A stretch of DNA of 54,980 nt from Pseudoalteromonas rubra (GTDB lineage Bacteria; Pseudomonadota; Gammaproteobacteria; Enterobacterales; Alteromonadaceae), in NCBI RefSeq assembly GCF_000967655.1, contig NZ_JXYA01000028.1, positions 1-54,980 of the forward strand. The letters are read 5' to 3'. The position numbers and the translations under genes were made by a program. Below, one piece after another: positions 8,751-18,188 of the stretch (positions within the stretch are counted from its first letter, which is position 1; the number at the start of each line of letters is the position of its first letter). The notes under the pieces are model-generated. The model was not told the DNA's origin. It made no database searches and saw only the letters and a list, made by a program, of their open reading frames with translations.

Positions 8751-11542
8751 TAAATATTTACCTCTTCTTTAGGTGCATTGGCTGTCAACTTACCCAGGCT
8801 TGCCAGGATCATCAAAGTCGCGCCAACAACCGTAATATACACACCCAAGTCAAATACCAATGCGCTGGCAAGTTCAATCTCACCAATCACCGGCAAATCA
8901 AAGTAGTCAAACCAGCTGGTCAGGAACGGTCGGCCAAATGCCCAGCTACCTAAGCCTGCAATCATGGCTATCGCAATGCCCGACGCTATGATCTTCCGGT
9001 AGTTAAGCGTAAAGCGCTCTGAGATCCAGTTCGACCCGTGTGCGATATACTGCAAGATAAAGGCAATCGCGGTTACCAGGCCAGCAATAAAGCCGCCACC
9101 CGGCAGGTTATGACCACGCAAGAAGATATAGACCGACACCAGCAAGGCAAGCGGCAACAAGCTCTGCGAGATAGACGCCAACAGAATAGGATAACGCTCT
9201 TTCGCCCACGGGCGACCTTCTGAGTCACTACCCGGCATAAACAGTGGCAGATTTATCAACAGCTTATAAATACCCAACGCAGCAATACCAAGTACGATTA
9301 TCTCCCCTAAGGTATCAAAGCCACGGAAATCAACCAGGATAACGTTCACTACATTGGTACCGCCACCGCCTGTCTTCGCATTGGCAAGGAAGAAGTCGGA
9401 AATTGAACTCAGAGGACGTGTGATTAAGGCATAGCAAATGCTGCCTACAATGACACCAATCGCAGAGGCAATACCTAAATCGCGCAACACACGCACTGAG
9501 CTGCTCTCTTTAGGTGTTCTTTGCGGTAAGAAAAATAAAGCCAGCATCAACAGAATAATAGTGACTACTTCTACCGTTAACTGAGTCAGTGCTAAGTCCG
9601 GCGCAGAGAAGCGAGTGAACGCCACTGCCACCATCAGGCCTACGACCGAGATCATCAACAAGGCAACCATACGGGTACGATGCCAGATCACTGTGCCAAT
9701 GGCGCCAATCATCAGAAGGCCTGCACCAATGGCGTTATGCACATCAATTGGGGTCGGTTTATTTTCGCCAACCAGCTGACTCATTTCGAACAGCGGCCAA
9801 CCAGCGCTTAACATCACCACCATCAGCATCAGCATCAGATAGCGTTGCAATGAACCATTTTCAATGGCATCAATGCGGGCGCGGCTCCAGCTCACCACCT
9901 TATACATGGCATGTTCGAAGCCTTTTTTCGCATTGATAGGCGGTAACGAAGCCTGGAACGCAAACAAGTAGCGACGCTGAGTATAAATAAGTAAACCACC
10001 ACACACTGCAATACCACTCATCAGCAGGGGCAGATTAAAACCATGCCAGATTGCAATCTTAAACTGTGGCGGCTCTGTGCCTAGCACAGCAGCCGATGCC
10101 ACATTCAGGATGTCGCTAACGATAAAGCCCGGGAACATGCCCACAATCAGACACAATGCGACCAGAATTTCGATAGGCACACGCATATAGCGTGGCGCTT
10201 CATGCGGCTCCTTAGGCAGACCAACCGGCTCCCCGTTAAAGAACACGTCGTGAATAAAACGCGCAGAGTATGCCACAGAAAAGGCAGCGGCAACGGTTGC
10301 CAAAATCGGGATCAGCCATGACATTGAGCCAAGCAACTGCTGGTGCAAGGTTTCAGCAAAGAACATTTCTTTTGATAAGAAGCCGTTCAACAACGGCACA
10401 CCCGCCATAGAGGCTGCAGCGACCATAGCCAGCGTTGCTGTGTACGGCATAAATCGCCACATGCCGTTGAGCTTGCGCATATCCCGCGTACCGGTCTCAT
10501 GATCTATGATGCCCGTTGCCATAAACAGCGACGCTTTGAAGGTCGCATGGTTAATGATGTGGAAGATGGCTGCCACCGTTGCCAGTTCGGTATCCAGACC
10601 CAGCAACAAAGTGATCAGACCTAAATGGCTGATGGTCGAGAATGCCAGTAGCCCTTTCAGGTCATGCTTAAACAAAGCGATGTAAGCACCGACCAGCAGG
10701 GTCACAAGACCGGTCAGGCCAACCAGAATAAACCAAATTTCCGTTCCGGCCAGTGCCGGATAAAAACGCGCAAGCAGGAAAATACCCGCTTTCACCATAG
10801 TTGCAGAGTGTAAGTAAGCACTCACAGGCGTAGGTGCCGCCATGGCATGAGGTAACCAGAAGTGGAACGGGAATTGCGCAGACTTAGTAAACGCCCCCAG
10901 CAATACCAGGATCAATGCCAGTTCATACAGGCCATGAGCCTGAATAAGCTCACGACTGGCCAGGATAATATCCAGGTCATAACTGCCAACAATGTCACCT
11001 ATCAGCAACAGACCGGCTAACAGTGCCAGACCGCCACCGCCGGTGATCGCCAGCGCCATTTTTGCCCCTTTACGGGCTTCGGATTTATGCCACCAGTAGC
11101 TAATCAGCAAAAATGAGCTGATACTGGTTAATTCCCAGAATAGCCATAGTTGCAATACGTTGTTAGACATCACAATGCCCAGCATGGCAGTCATAAACAA
11201 CATTAGGTAAGCGTAGAGTTTGGGCATAGAGTCGTTACTACTGAGGTAGTAACGCGCATAGAAGATCACCAGTACGCCAATTCCCAGGATCAGGAAAACG
11301 AACAAAAGCGATAAACCATCTAAGCGGAATGAGAGTTCCAAGCCCAACAGCGGGATCCACTCTATGGTGGTACGCAGCTGTTCATTGGCGAATACGTCGG
11401 GTGCCAAATAGCAGGCCAACGCAAGTGCCAATCCGGGCGCAAGTAAAGTCACCGCAGTCGATTGATTGCGGGATAGTTTACCTGTTAATGATGAGAGTAA
11501 ACTGCCTAATAAGGATAGCAAGGGTATCCAAAGCAATGTCAT
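8750..11542 (-). CDS. mrpA: Na+(K+)/H+ antiporter fused subunits A and B
   Basis: 930 residues. The first about 770 residues are MrpA: a NuoL-like proton channel ([12 protein letters not shown] with the key glutamate, then [19 protein letters not shown]) followed by the MrpA-specific C-terminal membrane part containing [11 protein letters not shown]. The last about 150 residues correspond to MrpB, with the signature [15 protein letters not shown]. In Bacillus A and B are separate genes; the fused form is known from proteobacterial group-2 Mrp systems. First gene of the operon; AAAGG lies nine bases before the ATG. The complex exports Na+ (or K+) in exchange for protons and supports pH and salt tolerance, apt for a marine organism. 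The 232-base upstream spacer shows no gene and no clear sigma-70 promoter. Confidence 0.95.
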   Translation of the reverse strand: MTLLWIPLLSLLGSLLSSLTGKLSRNQSTAVTLLAPGLALALACYLAPDVFANEQLRTTIEWIPLLGLELSFRLDGLSLLFVFLILGIGVLVIFYARYYLSSNDSMPKLYAYLMLFMTAMLGIVMSNNVLQLWLFWELTSISSFLLISYWWHKSEARKGAKMALAITGGGGLALLAGLLLIGDIVGSYDLDIILASRELIQAHGLYELALILVLLGAFTKSAQFPFHFWLPHAMAAPTPVSAYLHSATMVKAGIFLLARFYPALAGTEIWFILVGLTGLVTLLVGAYIALFKHDLKGLLAFSTISHLGLITLLLGLDTELATVAAIFHIINHATFKASLFMATGIIDHETGTRDMRKLNGMWRFMPYTATLAMVAAASMAGVPLLNGFLSKEMFFAETLHQQLLGSMSWLIPILATVAAAFSVAYSARFIHDVFFNGEPVGLPKEPHEAPRYMRVPIEILVALCLIVGMFPGFIVSDILNVASAAVLGTEPPQFKIAIWHGFNLPLLMSGIAVCGGLLIYTQRRYLFAFQASLPPINAKKGFEHAMYKVVSWSRARIDAIENGSLQRYLMLMLMVVMLSAGWPLFEMSQLVGENKPTPIDVHNAIGAGLLMIGAIGTVIWHRTRMVALLMISVVGLMVAVAFTRFSAPDLALTQLTVEVVTIILLMLALFFLPQRTPKESSSVRVLRDLGIASAIGVIVGSICYALITRPLSSISDFFLANAKTGGGGTNVVNVILVDFRGFDTLGEIIVLGIAALGIYKLLINLPLFMPGSDSEGRPWAKERYPILLASISQSLLPLALLVSVYIFLRGHNLPGGGFIAGLVTAIAFILQYIAHGSNWISERFTLNYRKIIASGIAIAMIAGLGSWAFGRPFLTSWFDYFDLPVIGEIELASALVFDLGVYITVVGATLMILASLGKLTANAPKEEVNI

Positions 11543-11774
11543 AAAGAAAACCTTTTATCTTCAATAACCGTAAATAAACGGAACAGCGCGCAGTATGTAG
11601 CTAGTGTTATGCATAGACTATCTGATTTATTTAGCGCACGTTTTTATCACACATAACGCTTACCAGTTATACTTGATTAGTATTTGAGTTGTCTAGACTT
11701 TCGCGATCTATACGCTGCCATTTTAGCCAACATTTACAAACAATTCAGATTAAATTCATAAATAAACTCGGCTT

Positions 11775-12947
11775 TTAACCCTTAGCGGCTAATCTAACCT
11801 GAATAAATTGCTGAAAGTCGGTGGGTTTATTTCTTTGTTGCTGAAAAGCCAACAGCCAAAGCGCTTTGTAACGCTTGGTCAAAGCCAGACTCTGATATTG
11901 CATGTTAGACATCGCTTGCTGTGGCTTATAGGCGGGTAACAGCCCGGCCTCACAACTGCGACTGGGATACCAGCCTTCAGGCGGCTGATGGCCAACATAT
12001 AAATTAGGCGCTTTCAGCCCGGGTGTTGCACATATCCAGCGAGCCTTTGATTCGCCAATGGCATACTCGTCTTCAAAGCCGCTAAAGTGCATCAGCTCAT
12101 GAATAAACACCTTATAGTCACTGCTCAGGCTTAGCGTCATCACACCGCGGCTGACATTGGCATCGCCGCGCGCCGTCATCAGCACCAGGTGATCAGCCGA
12201 TGACCATTTGGTTCTGCCGGGTAATGTCGACAAATCACAGTAGGCGAACTTCTGTGCTTTCATCCGGCACTGTAAGTCTGCCCCCAGATACACAGGCTCG
12301 GCAAAACAGTAACTGCCAGCAAACGGCAACGGTGCTGCGAGATACTGCGCTTTCAGTTGTGTCAGCTTATTCAGCCCCTGCCACGAATCGCTCAGCATCA
12401 CTACCCGCCGGGCACATTGAGTGCTCCCCCAACTGATCTCATCAAGCGTTTTTATCTTCAGCGCCTGTAGGTCAGCGCCGCTCAGTGTACTGGCCGGTGC
12501 TCCCTGCATTATCCGTGACAGCGTCATATACGGGTGAGGTAATGTAAATTGAGCAGCCAACTGCTGTACTTCAGACACCGCCTCTGCGGCGATAAGTGAT
12601 TCTAATAAACGCCGCTGGGAGTGCTGACTGACCGCTTCCCAGTGCGCACTGGCCAACAGCAGTGCCGTATGAAGTTCCCCCTGCATGACCTGGCGAAGCG
12701 CCCATTCAAACGCTGCCTCAGGGTGTCCGAGCTGGCGTAATGCTAATACGGTGTCGTCGGGTACATCAGGCAGGTGTAACTTCGCCCGCTGAACATCAAG
12801 GTAAAAACTCTGCGGGCTGCGTTTGAGTACAGAGAGCTGCGCCTGGCGTGCGTTAGGAGAGTGAATTTGCCAGGGGTTGAAGGTGCTGCTCGCAATGAGG
12901 GTGCAGCAAATGAGCAGCACCACATAGCGAAGCATCAACAAAGACAT
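11775..12947 (-). CDS. putative secreted zinc metallopeptidase
   Basis: 390 residues with a hydrophobic N-terminal segment (about 6-22) that would be a signal peptide or anchor. The zinc-binding motif is HELMH (283-287) followed by FSGFEDEY; H-E-x-x-H with a downstream G-x-x-D-E-Y resembles the M64 (IgA peptidase-type) active site. Six cysteines in the catalytic half may form disulphides, fitting a periplasmic or extracellular location. The N-terminal 170 residues are helical and unassigned. It starts four bases after the nlpI stop, so the two are likely co-transcribed; a link with NlpI, which is a scaffold for envelope peptidases and hydrolases, is only suggestive. The substrate is unknown. 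Confidence 0.65.
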   Translation of the reverse strand: MSLLMLRYVVLLICCTLIASSTFNPWQIHSPNARQAQLSVLKRSPQSFYLDVQRAKLHLPDVPDDTVLALRQLGHPEAAFEWALRQVMQGELHTALLLASAHWEAVSQHSQRRLLESLIAAEAVSEVQQLAAQFTLPHPYMTLSRIMQGAPASTLSGADLQALKIKTLDEISWGSTQCARRVVMLSDSWQGLNKLTQLKAQYLAAPLPFAGSYCFAEPVYLGADLQCRMKAQKFAYCDLSTLPGRTKWSSADHLVLMTARGDANVSRGVMTLSLSSDYKVFIHELMHFSGFEDEYAIGESKARWICATPGLKAPNLYVGHQPPEGWYPSRSCEAGLLPAYKPQQAMSNMQYQSLALTKRYKALWLLAFQQQRNKPTDFQQFIQVRLAAKG

Positions 12948-12951
12948 AAGC

Positions 12952-13854
12952 TCAGCTTACATCCGCCCGATTCATTTCATCGGCAATAATTTGTAGCTCC
13001 AGCCGGGCATATTTATGCTCTACAAATTCGTATACATTGGTCGCCAGGGCCAGTTTAAAAAACTCTATCGCTTTGCCGGTCTTGCCCTGAGCTTGATAGC
13101 GTTTTGCCAGATAAAAATAGGCCTCACATAAACGCTCTGCAAACTCCTGCTGCGACTTAACACCGTCTCCCACCTGAGCAAGAAAGGCTTGCTGAGACAG
13201 CTCACCCAGATAAAGCTGGACCAATTGCGTTGCCCATTCGTCATTATTTAACGCCTGGCTGTGCTGCTTAAGCGCCGCTTTTGCCGCAACTGGATCGACT
13301 TCTGATTCAGCCAGATAAAGCCACATCAGCCGATACGGGTCCTGAGGAGAACGGGCCAGAAAGGATTCGAAATCACTCACTGCCAACGCCGGGCGCTCAC
13401 CATAATACAGCGCGATGCCACGGTTTAAATAGGCATACTCATGATCTGTGTTCAGCTCCAGCACCGCGTCAAACATTTCATAAGCCGTGCCATACTCTTG
13501 TCTGAGTGTGTGGTGAATGCCCAGAAAGTTGTAGACCTCTGCCAGGTCTGGCTTTAGTTTGACGGCACGATTGAAGTCTATGCGTGCCAATGTGGTTAGG
13601 CCCAGACTGTCGTACAGCATGCCACGGTTATAAAACAACTGAGCTTGCTGTTCACTATCTAATGTTTTGTTCTGTAACAGCTCGCTGTATCTGGCAATGG
13701 CTATTTCATTGCGAAAATTGGCCGCCAGAGGCACGGCAAAAGGTACGGTTACATTCGGTACGTCCGCCGCCTGCTGAGTTGACTGACACCCCAGCAAACT
13801 CATACATAACAAAGGTAATAATAACAGTCTCAATCTATTTCCCCTTTTGGGCAT
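12952..13854 (-). CDS. nlpI: TPR lipoprotein NlpI
   Basis: 300 residues from the ATG at 13854 (E. coli NlpI: 294). The start is placed there because it gives a proper lipoprotein signal: basic MPKRGNRLR, a hydrophobic stretch, then the lipobox LLGC with Cys23. An open frame continues upstream but would bury the signal peptide. Tetratricopeptide repeats follow (about 60-290; for example a Y-N-x-G-M-x-Y-D-S-L-G unit). In E. coli NlpI is an outer-membrane lipoprotein that scaffolds peptidoglycan hydrolases and presents MepS to the protease Prc. Its place directly downstream of pnp is conserved with enterobacteria. Confidence 0.9.
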   Translation of the reverse strand: MPKRGNRLRLLLLPLLCMSLLGCQSTQQAADVPNVTVPFAVPLAANFRNEIAIARYSELLQNKTLDSEQQAQLFYNRGMLYDSLGLTTLARIDFNRAVKLKPDLAEVYNFLGIHHTLRQEYGTAYEMFDAVLELNTDHEYAYLNRGIALYYGERPALAVSDFESFLARSPQDPYRLMWLYLAESEVDPVAAKAALKQHSQALNNDEWATQLVQLYLGELSQQAFLAQVGDGVKSQQEFAERLCEAYFYLAKRYQAQGKTGKAIEFFKLALATNVYEFVEHKYARLELQIIADEMNRADVS

Positions 13855-13910
13855 GGTGCGAATTGGTGATCCGCTTGTCGCTACTCGGTTTGAGCAATCA
13901 TTAAAGCATA

Positions 13911-13937
13911 AAAAAAGGGGCCATTCAGCCCCTTTCA
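13911..13937 (-). terminator. terminator of pnp
   Basis: Stem AAAGGGGC/GCCCCTTT (13914-13921 and 13928-13935), six-base loop, followed on the minus strand by an uninterrupted T run. It lies 28 bases beyond the pnp stop and may partly separate pnp from nlpI. Confidence 0.85.
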
Positions 13938-13965
13938 TCGAAACTCATTGTTTCTTTGTCAGATC

Positions 13966-16080
13966 TTACTCCGCAGCAGGTGCCGCTTCTGACTCTAATG
14001 CTTCTTTGATGCTCAGACGAACACGACCCTGACGGTCTACTTCCAGTACTTTTACCTTCACTTCCTGGCCAACGCTCAGGTGGTCAGCTACGTTGTTTAC
14101 GCGCTCTTTGCTGATCTGTGAAATGTGTACCAGACCATCTTTACCAGGCAGTACGTTTACGAATGCACCAAAGTCTACGATACGGTTTACTTTACCTGTG
14201 TAGATAGTGCCTACTTCCAGCTCAGCAGTCAGCGCTTCGATGCGAGCAATCGCTTCTTTCGCACTGTTACCGTTGGTTGCAGCAATCTTAATGGTACCGT
14301 CATCTTCGATTTCGATGGTTGTATCTGTTTCTTCCGTCAGCTGACGGATCACAGCGCCACCTTTACCGATTACGTCTGCAATCTTCTTCGGTGGAATGCT
14401 CATAGTGTAGATGCGAGGTGCGAACTCAGACAGATCCTGAGATGGGCTGGCGATTGCCTGGTCCATCACGCTCAGGATATGCAGACGTGCTGCTTTTGCC
14501 TGACGCAGTGCGATCTGCATGATTTCTTTCGTGATACCTTCGATCTTGATATCCATCTGAAGTGCAGTTACACCGGCGCTGTTACCCGCTACTTTAAAGT
14601 CCATGTCACCCAGGTGGTCTTCGTCACCCAGGATGTCAGAAAGTACGACAAAGTCATCGCCTTCTTTAACCAGACCCATCGCGATACCCGCAACAGATGA
14701 CTTGATTGGTACACCCGCATCCATCAGAGCCAGAGACGTACCACATACAGACGCCATTGAAGACGAACCGTTTGATTCAGTGATCTCAGAAACCACACGT
14801 ACAGAGTACGGGAATTCTTCAAGCGTTGGCATAACCGCTTGTACACCGCGCTTAGCCAGGTTACCGTGGCCAATTTCACGACGCTTAGGCGAACCGATGA
14901 AACCTGTCTCACCCACACAGAATGGAGGGAAGTTGTAGTGCAGCATAAAGTGATGCTTTTGCGTGCCAATCAGGTTGTCCATCATTTGTGAATCGCGTTC
15001 TGTACCTAAGGTAGCAGTAACCAAAGCCTGAGTTTCACCACGTGTGAAGATCGCTGAACCGTGTGTACGTGGCAATACGCCCGTCATCACGTCAAGTGCA
15101 CGAACCATGTCTGGTTCACGGCCATCGATACGCTTTTCACCCGCGATGATACGGCCACGTACGATTTTCTTCTCAAGTGAGCTGAACAGCTTAGACACTT
15201 CCTGATCGTCCAGCGCTTCGCCTTCAGCCAGCTCAGCATTCAACTTCTCAACCACTTCAGCTTTTGCTTCGCTTAGTGCATCTTTACGAGCAACTTTATC
15301 AGTGATGCGGTAAGCGTCACCTACTTTTTGTTCAGCGATAGCTGCGATTTTGTCAGACAGCTCAACGTTTTTCTCTGGTGCAGCCCAGTCCCAAGCCGGC
15401 TTGCCTGCTTCTGCAGCAAACTCGTTAACAGCTTTGATGATAGCCTGTGATTGTTCATGACCATAGACAACCGCGCCCAGCATTTCTTCTTCAGTCAGAA
15501 TTTCAGCTTCTGACTCAACCATAAGTACAGCACCTTCGGTACCAGCAACAACCAGGTCAAGTTTACTTTGCTCAAGCTCTGTTACTGACGGGTTCAGTAC
15601 GTACTGACCATCAGTGAAACCAACGCGCACGGCGCCGATTGGACCATTGAATGGCACGCCAGAAATTGCCAGCGCTGCAGAAGTACCAATCATTGCAACC
15701 ATGTCTGGTTGAATTTCAGGGTTTGAAGAAACCACTGTCGCGATAACTTGTACTTCGTTTACAAAGCCGTCCGGGAACAGAGGACGGATTGGACGGTCGA
15801 TCAGACGCGCAATCAGCGTTTCATTGTCTGAAGGACGGCCTTCACGCTTCAGGAAGCCACCAGGGATACGGCCTGCCGCATACATTTTTTCCTGATAGTT
15901 TACTGTCAGAGGGAAAAAGTCCTGACCAGGTGCCGCTTCACGCTTACCTACAACAGTGACTAGTACAGAAGTGTCGCCAATACTGGCCAATACAGCACCG
16001 TCAGCCTGACGCGCAATCGCGCCTGTTTCCAGGGTTACTGTGTGTTGACCAAGTTGGAATTCTTTAATAATTGCTTGCAC
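13966..16080 (-). CDS. pnp: polynucleotide phosphorylase
   Basis: 704 residues (E. coli 711). A 3'-to-5' phosphorolytic exoribonuclease of the RNA degradosome. Two RNase PH domains (about 10-210 and 310-540), of which the second holds the catalytic acidic segment [15 protein letters not shown]; a KH domain with [12 protein letters not shown] (about 555-615); and an S1 domain with [13 protein letters not shown] (about 620-690). The start is a GTG preceded by AAGGAA eight bases upstream. The leader carries a long imperfect hairpin (16111-16237) placed like the RNase III-processed autoregulatory stem of E. coli pnp. Confidence 0.97.
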   Translation of the reverse strand: MQAIIKEFQLGQHTVTLETGAIARQADGAVLASIGDTSVLVTVVGKREAAPGQDFFPLTVNYQEKMYAAGRIPGGFLKREGRPSDNETLIARLIDRPIRPLFPDGFVNEVQVIATVVSSNPEIQPDMVAMIGTSAALAISGVPFNGPIGAVRVGFTDGQYVLNPSVTELEQSKLDLVVAGTEGAVLMVESEAEILTEEEMLGAVVYGHEQSQAIIKAVNEFAAEAGKPAWDWAAPEKNVELSDKIAAIAEQKVGDAYRITDKVARKDALSEAKAEVVEKLNAELAEGEALDDQEVSKLFSSLEKKIVRGRIIAGEKRIDGREPDMVRALDVMTGVLPRTHGSAIFTRGETQALVTATLGTERDSQMMDNLIGTQKHHFMLHYNFPPFCVGETGFIGSPKRREIGHGNLAKRGVQAVMPTLEEFPYSVRVVSEITESNGSSSMASVCGTSLALMDAGVPIKSSVAGIAMGLVKEGDDFVVLSDILGDEDHLGDMDFKVAGNSAGVTALQMDIKIEGITKEIMQIALRQAKAARLHILSVMDQAIASPSQDLSEFAPRIYTMSIPPKKIADVIGKGGAVIRQLTEETDTTIEIEDDGTIKIAATNGNSAKEAIARIEALTAELEVGTIYTGKVNRIVDFGAFVNVLPGKDGLVHISQISKERVNNVADHLSVGQEVKVKVLEVDRQGRVRLSIKEALESEAAPAAE

Positions 16081-16110
16081 AAATATATTCCTTACAAAAA
16101 TAACATATAA

Positions 16111-16237
16111 GCGCCAACAACGACCAATTACAGTCTTAAGCGGACTAATGAGGCTAATAACTATTTGATAAAACTGATTAAACCAAACAGAGCTAGGTGA
16201 TCCGCTTAAGCACTACAATTGGCTGCAGACTTGGCGC
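16111..16237 (-). promoter_or_regulatory. long imperfect hairpin in the pnp leader
   Basis: Three successive blocks pair in register: GCGCCAA (16111-16117) with TTGGCGC (16231-16237), CCAATT (16124-16129) with AATTGG (16217-16222), and CTTAAGCGGA (16135-16144) with TCCGCTTAAG (16201-16210). Together they give an extended stem with small internal loops and a 56-base apical region. In E. coli the rpsO-pnp spacer has an equivalent stem that RNase III cuts so that PNPase can repress its own translation. Equivalence here rests on position and shape. Confidence 0.75.
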
Positions 16238-16290
16238 TGAACCGCCAGAATGGAGGTTCGGGCATAAGTATACTGAGTATATACCCACAA

Positions 16291-16318
16291 AAAAAGGGGC
16301 GATTTAGCCCCTTTTTTC
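16291..16318 (-). terminator. terminator of rpsO
   Basis: Stem AAAAAGGGGC/GCCCCTTTTT with a six-base loop, flanked by A and T runs on both sides, 34 bases past the rpsO stop. Sits between rpsO and the pnp leader, as the E. coli t1 terminator does. A TATACT box at 16273-16278 on the minus strand could serve a separate pnp promoter, but I see no good -35. Confidence 0.88.
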
Positions 16319-16352
16319 TTATCGGATAAAAATCCGACAAATAATCAAATTC

Positions 16353-16622
16353 TTAGCGACGTAGGCCAAGCTCTTTGATTAGTGCAGAGTAACGCTCTAC
16401 GCTCTTACCTTTAAGGTAGTCAAGCAGGTTACGACGCTGGCTTACTTTACGTAGCAGACCACGACGTGAGTGGAAGTCATGCTTGTGGTTCGCGAAGTGA
16501 CCTTGTAGCTTGTTGATATCAGCAGTTAACAGTGCAACCTGAACTTCAGGAGAACCAGTGTCGCCTTCTGCGCGTGCGAATTTTGCTACGATTTCTGCTT
16601 TTTCTTGATTGCTTAGTGACAT
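16353..16622 (-). CDS. rpsO: 30S ribosomal protein S15
   Basis: 89 residues, full length, reading [17 protein letters not shown] onward, with the conserved DTGSPEVQ and [17 protein letters not shown] segments that contact 16S rRNA. The ATG at 16622 is set by GGAG eight bases upstream; an in-frame codon four positions earlier has no such site. Also a translational autoregulator in E. coli. Part of the truB-rpsO-pnp series. Confidence 0.98.
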   Translation of the reverse strand: MSLSNQEKAEIVAKFARAEGDTGSPEVQVALLTADINKLQGHFANHKHDFHSRRGLLRKVSQRRNLLDYLKGKSVERYSALIKELGLRR

Positions 16623-16727
16623 AATAAACTCCAATTGTTTAAGTAATGCTTCAGCCGATCACTAATTCAGCCAAAGCGACAAAGCGGGCGGCATTGTATC
16701 AGCAATTCCCCCCGCTGACAAAAAATT

Positions 16728-17663
16728 TTATTGTGCGCTGGATAAGGCCCGCTTGGCCTTTAAATGGCCGTGCTGGTTGCGCTCGCCAATACCGACAAAA
16801 CGACCATCAGCCACGACTTTTAATACGCCCTCTGGCAGCTCACCAACCACCACGGTCTGACCGTGGCTGAATGCCACACCCTGCTCCGCACTGATCTCTA
16901 CCGCCGGTAAATCAACCAGCGCCGTGTCCATCGGGAGTAACAACGCATCGATGTAAGTCGACGGCGGCAAGTCTTCAGCTTTGGCCTGCTGAAGTTTTTC
17001 TTCAAGCTCTTCCAGCGTGATCATTTTATCACTCGGATAATGGCCTACTTCAGAGCGATGCAGCATAATGACATGCGCCCCACAGCCAAGCTTCTCACCC
17101 AGGTCATCCACTATGGTACGAATGTAAGTCCCTTTTGAGACATGCACCGTCATCTGGATCTCCTGCGCCTGCTCGTCGTATTCATCCAAGGTGATCGAAT
17201 AGACGTTGATCTTACGACACTTGCGCGGCACCTCGATGCCTTCACGAGCGTACTTGTATAAAGGTTGACCCTGATACTTTAGCGCTGAGTACATCGACGG
17301 ATACTGATCCGACTCTCCCAGGAAGCTGGCGACGTCCTGCTCTAGCTGCTCGCGAGTGATCTGCACCGGGCGTGTTTCAACCACTTCGCCATCAGAATCT
17401 GAGGTCGTGGTGCGTTCGCCTAACTTGGCACGGACGACGTAAGTTTTATCAGTATCCAACAGGAACTGAGTGAACTTAGTCGCTTCGCCAAAACAGATTG
17501 GCAGCATACCGGTCGCCAGCGGGTCGAGCGCCCCCGTGTGGCCGGCTTTTTGCGCAAAGTAAATGCCTTTGGCTTGTTGCAGGGCTTTATTGGAGGAGAT
17601 CCCCTGCGGTTTATTGAGCAGCACAATCCCGTCTATTGGACGGCCTTTACTACGACGCGCCAT
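16728..17663 (-). CDS. truB: tRNA pseudouridine-55 synthase
   Basis: 311 residues, normal length. Catalyses formation of pseudouridine 55 in the T-loop of tRNAs. The catalytic aspartate is D47 in GHTGALDPLATGML; the N-terminal KPQGISSN motif and the central SKGTYIRTIVDDLG motif are present. A C-terminal PUA-like part contains the final conserved GIG segment. The ATG overlaps the rbfA stop (TGATG), indicating coupling. Confidence 0.96.
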   Translation of the reverse strand: MARRSKGRPIDGIVLLNKPQGISSNKALQQAKGIYFAQKAGHTGALDPLATGMLPICFGEATKFTQFLLDTDKTYVVRAKLGERTTTSDSDGEVVETRPVQITREQLEQDVASFLGESDQYPSMYSALKYQGQPLYKYAREGIEVPRKCRKINVYSITLDEYDEQAQEIQMTVHVSKGTYIRTIVDDLGEKLGCGAHVIMLHRSEVGHYPSDKMITLEELEEKLQQAKAEDLPPSTYIDALLLPMDTALVDLPAVEISAEQGVAFSHGQTVVVGELPEGVLKVVADGRFVGIGERNQHGHLKAKRALSSAQ

Positions 17664-18073
17664 CAGGCTTCTCCGTCGTCGCTTTTCGTATCTGGCTGCG
17701 CTTCGTCACCACGCTTTTCATTGTCATTGCGGATCACTTCATCAACCAGATTAGAAATGCGCATACCTTCCATCAGGGAGTTATCCAGCACAAAACGCAG
17801 CTCCGGCATGATCCGAGCGCGGATCCGCTTGCCCAGCAATGAACGGATATAGCCTGTCGCTTCATTTAAAATAGACAGGTTTTCTTTGGTTTTGTCATCG
17901 TCACCGCCAAGCACAGTGATAAAGACCTTGGCGTAGGATAAGTCGCGCGACACTTCTACAGCCGATACGGTGACCATGCCCAAACGTGGATCTTTAATCT
18001 CACGCTGTAAAATCACGGCAATTTCTTTTTGGATCTGTTGTGCAACACGATCAGTACGAGAAAATTCTCTCAT
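17663..18073 (-). CDS. rbfA: 30S ribosome-binding factor A
   Basis: 136 residues from the ATG at 18073, giving the canonical [14 protein letters not shown] start; a GTG three codons upstream is less likely. A cold-shock KH-fold protein that assists 16S 5'-end maturation. Family segments [20 protein letters not shown] and MPELRFVLD are visible. The C-terminal 25 residues are an acidic, disordered tail. AAGTGG precedes the start. Confidence 0.95.
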   Translation of the reverse strand: MREFSRTDRVAQQIQKEIAVILQREIKDPRLGMVTVSAVEVSRDLSYAKVFITVLGGDDDKTKENLSILNEATGYIRSLLGKRIRARIMPELRFVLDNSLMEGMRISNLVDEVIRNDNEKRGDEAQPDTKSDDGEA

Positions 18074-18143
18074 TTTCACCACTTCAATTTAATCATTAAA
18101 ACGGGCAATGCATACACTCGCCCACTAGAGGAAACACAAACAC

Positions 18144-18167
18144 AAATGGGGGCTGACGCCCCCATTT
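18144..18167 (-). terminator. hairpin between infB and rbfA
   Basis: Perfect 10-base stem AAATGGGGGC/GCCCCCATTT with a four-base loop. On the minus strand it is followed by GTGTTTGTGTTT rather than a clean T run, so it may be a partial terminator or an mRNA-stabilising stem within the operon. Confidence 0.5.
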
Positions 18168-18188
18168 CAAGGTTTAACCCCGATTGGA

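Noticed and set aside
14125..14700. A 191-codon open frame on the plus strand inside pnp
   Set aside because: Antisense shadow of a highly conserved gene; composition odd (many Cys, Phe, Asp) and no ribosome binding site.
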